Shown: positions 1-6,175 of the stretch, one piece after another
Position numbering within the stretch: position 1 is the first letter of the stretch
How the letters are laid out: every line of letters starts with the position of its first letter
Source: an uncultured Lachnospiraceae bacterium
GTDB lineage: Bacteria; Bacillota; Clostridia; Lachnospirales; Lachnospiraceae
NCBI GenBank assembly: GCA_902473545.1
Contig: CABRSG010000102.1
Span: forward strand, 1 to 8,141
Direction: 5' to 3'
DNA length: 8,141 bases
Program-made: the position numbers and the translations under genes
The notes under the pieces: generated by a model
Told to the model about the DNA's origin: nothing
Seen by the model: the letters and a program-made list of their open reading frames with translations, nothing else
Database searches by the model: none

Positions 1-1089
1 GATTATTTCGTCTTCTTCCCCGTATGCCCGTCCAGATACACAAATCACATACTGCTTTCCGGCATCCATCCATACTGATTCTTTGCTTCCACCTGACGAC
101 ATCAAAGATTCCGTCTCCAGGTAATTGTAATTTCCGCGTTCATCAATCTGGATCACGTTAGCCCAGCTTCCATATTTCTCCGTACCTGCCCCAAGGCTCC
201 ATGCATATTCGCCGCTCTCCTGCGGAACAAAGGAGTAGGACCAGTTATACTCCTTATTCGGAGTCATGCCTGCTGAAATACTCTCACTTCCGACTGCCGC
301 AATTTCCTTAAAATCAGAAACGCCTCTCCGTTTTGCGATCCTGCTTACCTCATTCCAGTCAGTCGCGGACTCCTTCCGGTAACGAACCTGGATGCAATCT
401 CCATCTTCGCGTTCTTCCACATTCGAATTAAAACGGTTTCCATGACTATCCCGGTAATTGTACAGGCTCATCTGTTCCTGTGTTCCATCTGCGTAAGTTA
501 CCTGAAGCTTAAATACATCCGAAGCATCCCGGAATATCGTGTAGTCTGTCTCATCTCCTAAAATATCGACCTTTGTTATTTCTTTCTCCGCAAACTTGCT
601 GAGAAGAACGGAAAAGCTGCCTGTTTCATTTGAAGAGTAATACTTCGCCCGATATGTATAGGTCTCTCCTGCTTTCAAATTGTACACCAGGGAGAAATTC
701 CCGTCTGTACCGCCAGCGTCGTCCTCTTCCAGATATTCATCGCCGCAGTACAGATACACAATGGTGTCATTATATCCTTCGCTGCTGAAAACATACCTTC
801 CATCCTCTTCCGGAGTAAAGATGCATTCCACTGCCTGATTACGCTCGCTGATCGTCACTGTCGCTTTCTGATCCAGACTCAGGGTAATTGACTTCTCCGG
901 TTCCGGATTCTCTGCTTCCCCGACTCTCTTCACACAGATTTCCGTTGCGTTGTAGGTGGTGCATACCAGCACACAGGTCTGATCCTTCTGCAGAGAAATG
1001 CGTTCGCCAGCCTCACGCAGACCGTTCTCTTCGTCATAATAGAAGCGGCAGCTGGCTTCGCTGCTATACTGCACTTCATATTTTCCCGC
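1..1089 (-). CDS. Continuation of the giant Ig/PPC repeat protein in a shifted frame (3' part, cut by window edge)
   Basis: Read on the minus strand from 1089 down to 1, this frame has 363 codons with no stop. It continues the upstream protein without loss: YSFTAAK joins AGKYEVQY, matching the spacing of an earlier module (YKFQSETAGKYELEF). It completes PPC7 (to about residue 1580 of a restored protein) and adds PPC8 (about 1588-1690, with FTPEEDGRYVF and LKAGETYTY). It then adds Ig8 (about 1693-1790, with VTYADGT and DSHGN) and most of PPC9 (from about 1791, with YSFVPQESGEYAW and MDAGKQYVI). PPC7 and PPC8 sit next to each other with no Ig module between them. No start codon with a ribosome site was found here, so it is not a separate gene: it is the same gene after a frame break, still incomplete at its C-terminus. 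Confidence 0.85.
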
Positions 1090-4000
1090 TTCGCAGCCGT
1101 AAAGGAATACATCGTCGTGCGATAGCCATAGGAAATAATCTGCGGCTCATCCTGCCGTATTGCCGGAAGACTGCCTGCATCTACCCTTACACTCTGCACC
1201 GTTACCGGCTCTACTGCGATTTTCTCCGTTTCAATTGCGCTTCCGGAGCTAAAAGACAGATACGGAACAACGCTATACGTTCCGACGGGAAGCGTATCTC
1301 CACTATAATACTCATCGCCGTCCTTCTCTACCCGGTACCGCAGCGTATTTCCCTGCAGATCCGCATACTCCTTTGCAGTACTTACCGTTCCGTCTGAATA
1401 GGTAACCGCTGCCTTCACATTTTGTCCGCTAAAGGCTTCCAGTCCGGCAATATATTCCTTCTTCAGTGCATTCAGGACAATTTTTTCAATATCGCTCTTC
1501 GCTGTAAGCTCCGCCTCCAGCGTCTGATATCTGTCCGGCGCCTCCAGGTATATATAATAGGTATCCGGCTCCGCCGCCAGAAGCAGACTCCTGTATCCTG
1601 ATGTACTGCTTACCTGCGCCCGGTTTCTCTCCCTGCTCAGAACCTGCATATTATTTACCGGAAGGTTAAACTCCAGCTCATATTTTCCAGCAGTCTCCGA
1701 CTGGAATTTATACAGCGCTTTCCCCTGGTTCAGCGAAAGCTTCGCCGGTTCACCCGGAATCATCGTTCCCTGGCAGGCGTCCTCCAACGAAACCACTTTA
1801 AATGGAACGTCCGTATACGTTTCCCCGCAGGTTATCCGCATGACATAATCCCCGGGAACATCCGCCTCCACTTCTCCTTCTTCCACTGCGCCGCTTCTGT
1901 ATAAGGACGCTCCTACCCAATTATCATAGGAATCATAGCCATACACCGAAGTAGCGTAAGTCTTTTCGTCAGAATACACGATCCTTACCCGAAACTCCGA
2001 CGGGTTGATCTCTTCAAATTTCTCGATATACTGCAGACTCTCCGATACGCCCAGCGCCTCGATACCAACAACTTCCGGTACCGCTTCAATCGTAAGGTTG
2101 GTCGTTACAGGCATATCCTCATAAGAATATACTCTCAGATAATATTCTCCTGCATCAATCGAACTTTCTAATGTTCTCCATCCCTCATATCTACATTCAA
2201 GATTTTCCCCATCGAATGTGTACAGACTTATCCCTACATCACTATCACATTTGAAGAAGTATCTTCCTTTTTCTGCTTTAAATCTGTAAAATGTTGTTTC
2301 CTCATTTTTGCTGACATCTACCCTCTGGCTTCCCAGAGAGACCGTTTCCCATTCAAACGCATTAACGGGCTTCACAGAAACAGGGTAACTGGTAAGAATA
2401 TCACCGGTTAATCGATCCAATATCTTGATGGAGTATTCGCCGGACGGCTGCCCGCTCCATGTATCTACACCCTCCCCATTCTGGTCATACATGTCAAGCC
2501 ACGGACTATTTCCATAGGAATCCTGCGCACTTCCGTTTTTATATGTTATCGTCTCCGACGGAATCCCTTCCCCATAGCTCAACGTCAGCGACAGCCCATT
2601 TTGAAATATACGATCGAAGTTTGCAATAAACTCCGTCCTTGCCGGTTTTGCTTCAACGGACAGAATCTCCGGAACATAGTTAATATTCAATGTCACCGAC
2701 TCTGCCTTATTGTCTTCATTTTCATCATTGCGATTGCGGAATCCCATGTAATAGGTTGTGCCGGATTCCATTTCATATAGCCCATCCACGAACCAGTCGC
2801 TGGACATTAACACTTCATAGCCGTTATCCGTTTTCTTAATAAGCTTTCCATAAACGTAATAATAAGCATTGCCGTATTCATCATTGCTTATACGAATACG
2901 ATATCTTCCGTTCCTGTCTGGCTGGAACCGGTAATACGTATATTCATCGCCGCATGGAAGACCTGCGTTCTCTCCCTCAATCAATGATCCTGCCGGATTC
3001 AGATCCCCCACCGTGAAAAGATACTGGTACACCACTTCGCCCGCGTATATTTCCGCCAGATATTCGCCACGCTGAAGCTCTGACGCGCTCCAGGCATACT
3101 CTCCGTCTCCTATAACAAACCTTATGTTCACTGTATTTCCATAAGAATCTGTCGCATAATTATCCTTTGCCAGAACCTCCTGGCTCTCTCCATCATCATA
3201 GCCAAATGTAACCGTCGCCCCGGCCAGCAAATTGATGTCGTCATTTCCCACACGCCAGCTCGTCGGCTGCCCGGATACCTCAATAGAGGTAAGCGTTGGC
3301 TGATTTACTATTGAAATTACCCGTTCTTCCGGCTCTTCATATCCTTCATAGGTATAAAATGCAATATAGTATTTTGTTTCCGCTAATAATCTATATCTGC
3401 TGCTCGATACCGGATTGACATACTGATAATCTTCTTCTGCCTTTTCGTATATGTCCATATTCTCTACCCCGTCAAAGTACCATGTTCCGTCCTTTGAAGG
3501 TGTAAAAGTATACCAATACATCCGGCTCTGCGGGCTGCTGACCGTGATATCCCCGCCTTCTGTGAGTTCGCCTTTGTATTTATCCGATGCTATCAGATCG
3601 ACAGCCTTGATCGTATAACTTGTGCTTACATCCCCACAGGTAAACTCCACATCATACGTTCCCTCCGGCAAAGTGCTATTCATGTAATACGTAATATATC
3701 TGTCCGGCGTATACGCACAATATGTAATCCAGTATCCATACTTATCCTCTGCCCCGGATCTCCATTTTTCAAATTCAACCGTATCGCTGCTTTCATCGTC
3801 ATAGGTCAGAATAATTCTGGCACCGTCAGCCTGATACTCCTCGAGCCCGGCTATAAACGTTGTCTGTCCTTCCATTTCCACTGACATCCCCGTAACGACC
3901 GGAATATACCGAACCTCTAATACCGCATCTTCCGATTCGCCGCATACGCCCACATAATAGGTTTCGCCCGCCTCAAGCTCATAGTCACGTCTGCGATAAT

Positions 4001-5660
4001 TAGAATCTATCCAGGATATCTCCTCATACCCTGTTTCGGTCCCTTTTAAAATCTTTGTATTTTCAAAGCCCTCAAATGCATACCTGCCGCTCACCTCCGG
4101 CTGGAACCTATAAAAGACGTCATACGATTCTCCACCTGCTATTCCTGTGTTTTCTCCCAAAGACAGAGGCGCTTCCGCCCGATTCAAGTCCTCCACAGTG
4201 AAGTCGTATTCATATAGCACAATTTCTTCGGAGTATGCCTGCGCGGTATACGTACCCACGCTAAGCTCAGACACATTGTAGATGCATTCCCCGTTCTCAT
4301 CAACAAACCTTATGTATACAACATTCCCATAAGAATCCTCTAGCCAATTATCCTCTGCCTGGACAGTCCTTTTATTTCCATTATCATAGAAAAAGGTAAC
4401 CTTAGCCCCCTCCAGCACTGTATCGCTATCGCTTACTATACATCTGCTCACCGGCTGACCCGATATACTCACCGAAGTTAATATGGGTATATTTTTTATG
4501 CTGATTCTTCGCGTGTCTGACCCGGCTGCACTTCCTCTATAAAATGCAATGCAATAATTTTTTTCTGCTGACAGGATATATTTATTGCCGTCCAATGTGC
4601 CGTCCCATGAACTTACATACTGGTAATTTACATATTGATAATTGTCTTCCTCCTTCTCGTATACGGTCATACCATCTGCACCACCAATTACCCACGCTCC
4701 CGTTTGAGGCGGGATAAAAGAATAATAGGCAAACTGCTCCCATGGGCTGCTGACACCAGGTGTAGTTCCCACCTGCAATTCCCCTTTATATCTATCTGAT
4801 TCTACCAGATCAACAGACGAAACCAGATATTCCGCCATTACGCCCCAGCAGGAAAATATCGCTTTATAATCTCCTTTGAGGAATGTGGAATCCACACTAA
4901 CACTTGGGTTATCCGCAACACTCTCCGCATAAGTGAGAATTGTATTTCCATAAGCATCGTCTACCCAAGAAGTTAACTCATCAAATTCTACCGTAGCGCT
5001 GCTTCCATCCTTATATGTCACCTTAATTCGGGCACCGCAGGGTGAATACCCCTCAAGCCCGGCTATAAACGTTGTCTGCCCAGTCTGCTCCACTGACATG
5101 CCCACGATGGTATGCTCATCGGATACGCTCTGTGCGTCAACTGCGTAAGCCTCCATTTCCACAGCAGAACTGTCGACGGTTCCCTCTTCTCCGATGATCA
5201 GCTCTTCCTCTGCTCCTTCCGGCTCTGCTTCCTCTGCGGTTTCCTCCACAGGTTCATCTGCCGTCTCTTCCGGCAGCGTTTCCTCTGCAGTCTGTTCGGG
5301 CGCCGCTTCCTCTGCGCTCTCTGCTGCCTGCTCGGGCGCTGCTTCCTCTGCGCTCTCTGCTGCCTGCTCGGGCGCTGCTTCCTCTGCGCTCTCTGCTGCC
5401 TGCTCGGGCGCTGCTTCCTCTGCGCTCTCTGCTGCCTGCTTGGGCACCGCTTCCTCTGCACTTTCCACAGATGCCTGTTCAGGTACCGTTTCCGCTTCCG
5501 CCTGCAGCACAGCCTCCTCCGCCGGAACCGTCTCTGCGTTTTCCACGAAGATTTCCTCCGCTGCCGACGCATCTGCAGCGCTGACAAGTAATGCTGATGA
5601 ATCCACACTGGTAAACGTCATTACCAGAGCCATCAAAAACGCTAATCGCCGTTTCCTCAT
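930..5660 (-). CDS. Giant exported Ig-like/PPC-like repeat protein (main open frame; frame breaks near its 3' end)
   Basis: This is a 1,576-residue open frame, of which about the first 1,524 residues are the genuine protein. Residues 1-29 form a signal peptide (MRKRR, hydrophobic core LAFLMALVMTF, then VSAADA), so export by Sec is expected. Residues 34-165 are an acidic Glu/Ala/Pro stalk with 12-residue repeats. From about 186 onward, Ig-like modules (about 186-285, 394-490, 589-691, 791-886, 998-1098, 1196-1292, 1391-1487) alternate with PPC-like beta-sandwiches (YxFxPxxxGxY early, LxAGExYY late). Each Ig module has an xxYxDG strand, a central D-x-Y-G-N motif (DAYGN, DSYGN and variants) and a late GTY/GEY turn. 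PPC1 contains a small NYQYV duplication (340-349). The start is nearly forced: an in-frame TGA lies two codons upstream. The last 52 residues (RENMKC onward) are out-of-frame sequence. No catalytic domain is visible; a surface adhesin or scaffold role is inference. The anchoring C-terminus lies outside the window. Confidence 0.88.
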   Translation of the reverse strand: MRKRRLAFLMALVMTFTSVDSSALLVSAADASAAEEIFVENAETVPAEEAVLQAEAETVPEQASVESAEEAVPKQAAESAEEAAPEQAAESAEEAAPEQAAESAEEAAPEQAAESAEEAAPEQTAEETLPEETADEPVEETAEEAEPEGAEEELIIGEEGTVDSSAVEMEAYAVDAQSVSDEHTIVGMSVEQTGQTTFIAGLEGYSPCGARIKVTYKDGSSATVEFDELTSWVDDAYGNTILTYAESVADNPSVSVDSTFLKGDYKAIFSCWGVMAEYLVSSVDLVESDRYKGELQVGTTPGVSSPWEQFAYYSFIPPQTGAWVIGGADGMTVYEKEEDNYQYVNYQYVSSWDGTLDGNKYILSAEKNYCIAFYRGSAAGSDTRRISIKNIPILTSVSISGQPVSRCIVSDSDTVLEGAKVTFFYDNGNKRTVQAEDNWLEDSYGNVVYIRFVDENGECIYNVSELSVGTYTAQAYSEEIVLYEYDFTVEDLNRAEAPLSLGENTGIAGGESYDVFYRFQPEVSGRYAFEGFENTKILKGTETGYEEISWIDSNYRRRDYELEAGETYYVGVCGESEDAVLEVRYIPVVTGMSVEMEGQTTFIAGLEEYQADGARIILTYDDESSDTVEFEKWRSGAEDKYGYWITYCAYTPDRYITYYMNSTLPEGTYDVEFTCGDVSTSYTIKAVDLIASDKYKGELTEGGDITVSSPQSRMYWYTFTPSKDGTWYFDGVENMDIYEKAEEDYQYVNPVSSSRYRLLAETKYYIAFYTYEGYEEPEERVISIVNQPTLTSIEVSGQPTSWRVGNDDINLLAGATVTFGYDDGESQEVLAKDNYATDSYGNTVNIRFVIGDGEYAWSASELQRGEYLAEIYAGEVVYQYLFTVGDLNPAGSLIEGENAGLPCGDEYTYYRFQPDRNGRYRIRISNDEYGNAYYYVYGKLIKKTDNGYEVLMSSDWFVDGLYEMESGTTYYMGFRNRNDENEDNKAESVTLNINYVPEILSVEAKPARTEFIANFDRIFQNGLSLTLSYGEGIPSETITYKNGSAQDSYGNSPWLDMYDQNGEGVDTWSGQPSGEYSIKILDRLTGDILTSYPVSVKPVNAFEWETVSLGSQRVDVSKNEETTFYRFKAEKGRYFFKCDSDVGISLYTFDGENLECRYEGWRTLESSIDAGEYYLRVYSYEDMPVTTNLTIEAVPEVVGIEALGVSESLQYIEKFEEINPSEFRVRIVYSDEKTYATSVYGYDSYDNWVGASLYRSGAVEEGEVEADVPGDYVMRITCGETYTDVPFKVVSLEDACQGTMIPGEPAKLSLNQGKALYKFQSETAGKYELEFNLPVNNMQVLSRERNRAQVSSTSGYRSLLLAAEPDTYYIYLEAPDRYQTLEAELTAKSDIEKIVLNALKKEYIAGLEAFSGQNVKAAVTYSDGTVSTAKEYADLQGNTLRYRVEKDGDEYYSGDTLPVGTYSVVPYLSFSSGSAIETEKIAVEPVTVQSVRVDAGSLPAIRQDEPQIISYGYRTTMYSFTAAKRENMKCSIAAKPAAASIMTKRTVCVRLANAFLCRRIRPVCWYAPPTTQRKSV
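2670..5105 (-). repeat. Large internal duplication: two-module block (Ig-PPC-Ig-PPC) repeated in tandem
   Basis: Residues about 186-588 (positions 3897-5105) and about 589-997 (2670-3896) are two copies of a block of roughly 400 residues. The first Ig modules match each other (GMSVE, GQTTFIAGLE, DGARI). The second Ig modules match each other (LTS, SGQP, DSYGN, then DLN at the end). Linkers such as SDRYKGEL and SDKYKGEL recur at the same place. At DNA level a 23-base stretch is identical at 3844-3866 and 5056-5078, 1,212 bp apart. Later modules (998 onward) are clearly more diverged. This suggests a relatively late duplication or gene conversion of a pair of modules. Confidence 0.8.
5298..5441 (-). 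repeat. 36-bp tandem repeat, four near-identical copies (12-residue AAESAEEAAPEQ units)
   Basis: Copies run 5298-5333, 5334-5369, 5370-5405 and 5406-5441. The two middle copies are identical; the first differs at one base (gcc for gct) and the fourth at its last base. A diverged fifth copy follows at 5442-5477. The unit is a multiple of three, so gain or loss of copies keeps the frame of the stalk. It also explains why long open frames appear here in other frames and on the opposite strand. The encoded stalk is strongly acidic and Ala/Pro-rich, probably an extended spacer between the signal peptide and the first folded module. Confidence 0.93.
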
Positions 5661-5671
5661 ATCTCATTTTT

Positions 5672-5678
5672 CCTCCTT
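5672..5678 (-). promoter_or_regulatory. Ribosome binding site AAGGAGG of the giant repeat-protein gene
   Basis: A full AAGGAGG lies 11 nt before the ATG at 5660 that opens the long frame. Another ATG at 5665-5667 is only 4 nt from it but opens a different frame, with no recognisable protein, that ends near 5479. Neither spacing is the usual 5-9 nt. The in-frame TGA at 5664-5666 excludes a start further upstream for the long frame. Confidence 0.75.
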
Positions 5679-5695
5679 CAAAATATAATGTTTTT

Positions 5696-5724
5696 ATGAT
5701 ACCTCTTTTGGGTGCTTTGGTCAA
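5696..5724 (-). promoter_or_regulatory. Probable sigma-A promoter of the giant repeat-protein gene
   Basis: On the minus strand, TTGACC (5719-5724) is followed after exactly 17 bp by TATCAT (5696-5701). Each differs from the sigma-70/sigma-A consensus by one base. The -10 lies 35 bp upstream of the start codon, leaving a short leader that contains the ribosome site. A 14-bp palindrome overlaps the -35. Confidence 0.72.
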
Positions 5725-5729
5725 CCAAA
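5716..5729. promoter_or_regulatory. 14-bp palindrome over the minus-strand -35 (possible operator)
   Basis: TTTGGT and ACCAAA form a perfect 6+6 inverted repeat around a central CA. It fully covers the TTGACC -35 hexamer of the repeat-protein gene, a position where a repressor would block polymerase. No regulator family is recognised from the motif, and such short palindromes can occur by chance. Confidence 0.35.
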
Positions 5730-5794
5730 TGCCGATTTTTATGGACTTTTTTATCCATTTTTGTTATAATTACAAAATCAATCTGTCCGGTTTT

Positions 5795-5812
5795 TTTGTA
5801 AAATCTTACAAA
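5795..5812. promoter_or_regulatory. 18-bp inverted repeat beside the plus-strand -35 (possible operator)
   Basis: TTTGTAA (5795-5801) and TTACAAA (5806-5812) form perfect 7-bp arms around AATC. The right arm touches the proposed -35 of the LtaS-like gene. The arms are AT-rich, so chance formation in this leader is possible. A transcription-factor site is inference. Confidence 0.35.
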
Positions 5813-5840
5813 TGACATTATGGAAGCTGTATGATACAAT
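5812..5840 (+). promoter_or_regulatory. Probable sigma-A promoter of the LtaS-like gene
   Basis: ATGACA (5812-5817) and TACAAT (5835-5840) are separated by 17 bp and each differs from consensus by one base. A TATAAT at 5840-5845 overlaps but lacks a well-spaced -35. The -10 is itself inside an inverted repeat: ATACAA at 5834-5839 and TTGTAT at 5847-5852. The start codon follows 44 bp after the -10. Confidence 0.6.
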
Positions 5841-5870
5841 ATAATTTTGTATGAATGGTTACTTATATTC

Positions 5871-5877
5871 AAAGGAG
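5871..5877 (+). promoter_or_regulatory. Ribosome binding site AAAGGAG that sets the LtaS-like start at 5885
   Basis: AAAGGAG lies 7 nt before ATG 5885, an ideal spacing. An in-frame ATG at 5855 lies upstream of this site and has no ribosome site of its own, so 5885 is the better start. Confidence 0.82.
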
Positions 5878-5884
5878 AAACATC

Positions 5885-6175
5885 ATGTGGAAAACAAAGT
5901 TGAAGAAAATATGTGATATTCTGCTATTTCTATTGTTTACTGCGCTTTTTGCCTACTGTATGCTCCACCCGGAGCTATATTGTAAGACAGACAAGGAAAC
6001 TGGCGCTCTGACGCTGCGGCCATTTTTGCTTGCCGCCGAGATTCTGGTATTTCTTGCGGGGACGGCGCTGCTCTTTTTCCGCAGCCGCATCACACAGCTT
6101 CTGGCAAAGTATGCCCGCCCAGCATTGCGGTCATGGCGCTTACGCCCTGCATTGCGTTTGCGTTTACCTATGTGA
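5885..6175 (+). CDS. N-terminal fragment of LtaS-like membrane protein (frame broken near 6118)
   Basis: The frame starts with MWKTKLKK and has an excellent ribosome site. Residues 10-28 and 48-66 are hydrophobic membrane segments joined by a polar loop (HPELYCKTDKETG), as expected for the start of a multi-pass LtaS-type protein. After residue 79 (KYARP) the sequence becomes Arg-rich (LRSWRLRPALRLRL) and stops at 6175, typical of an out-of-frame tail. One added base in the C run at 6118-6120 would join residue 79 to SIAVMALTP of the next open frame and give a single protein of 681 residues. This piece alone is unlikely to be a functional protein. Confidence 0.78.
   Translation: MWKTKLKKICDILLFLLFTALFAYCMLHPELYCKTDKETGALTLRPFLLAAEILVFLAGTALLFFRSRITQLLAKYARPALRSWRLRPALRLRLPM

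Noticed and set aside
1080..1100. Programmed -1 ribosomal frameshift as the explanation of the frame break
   Set aside because: No X-XXY-YYZ slippery heptamer and no obvious downstream stem; a simple missing A fits the module alignment exactly.
888..1397. 169-codon plus-strand open frame
   Set aside because: Antisense to the giant gene and crossing its frame break; the protein is Arg/Ser/Cys-rich without any domain, and no ribosome site is evident.
5298..5477. CRISPR-like array
   Set aside because: The 36-bp units abut directly with no spacers and are translated within a coding frame.
5112..5688. Long plus-strand open frames rich in Ser/Ala or in Cys/Leu/Phe opposite the stalk
   Set aside because: By-products of the 36-bp repeat, whose length divisible by three keeps several frames open; the products are low-complexity only.
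5198..5724. Minus-strand frames of 136 and 81 codons overlapping the start of the giant gene
   Set aside because: One is an Arg/Gln-rich repeat shadow; the other lacks a signal peptide or domain. Only its ATG at 5665-5667 is of interest as a competing start.
5678..5872. 64-codon minus-strand frame across the intergenic region
   Set aside because: Lies over both promoters, is AT-rich, and has no ribosome site or recognisable protein.
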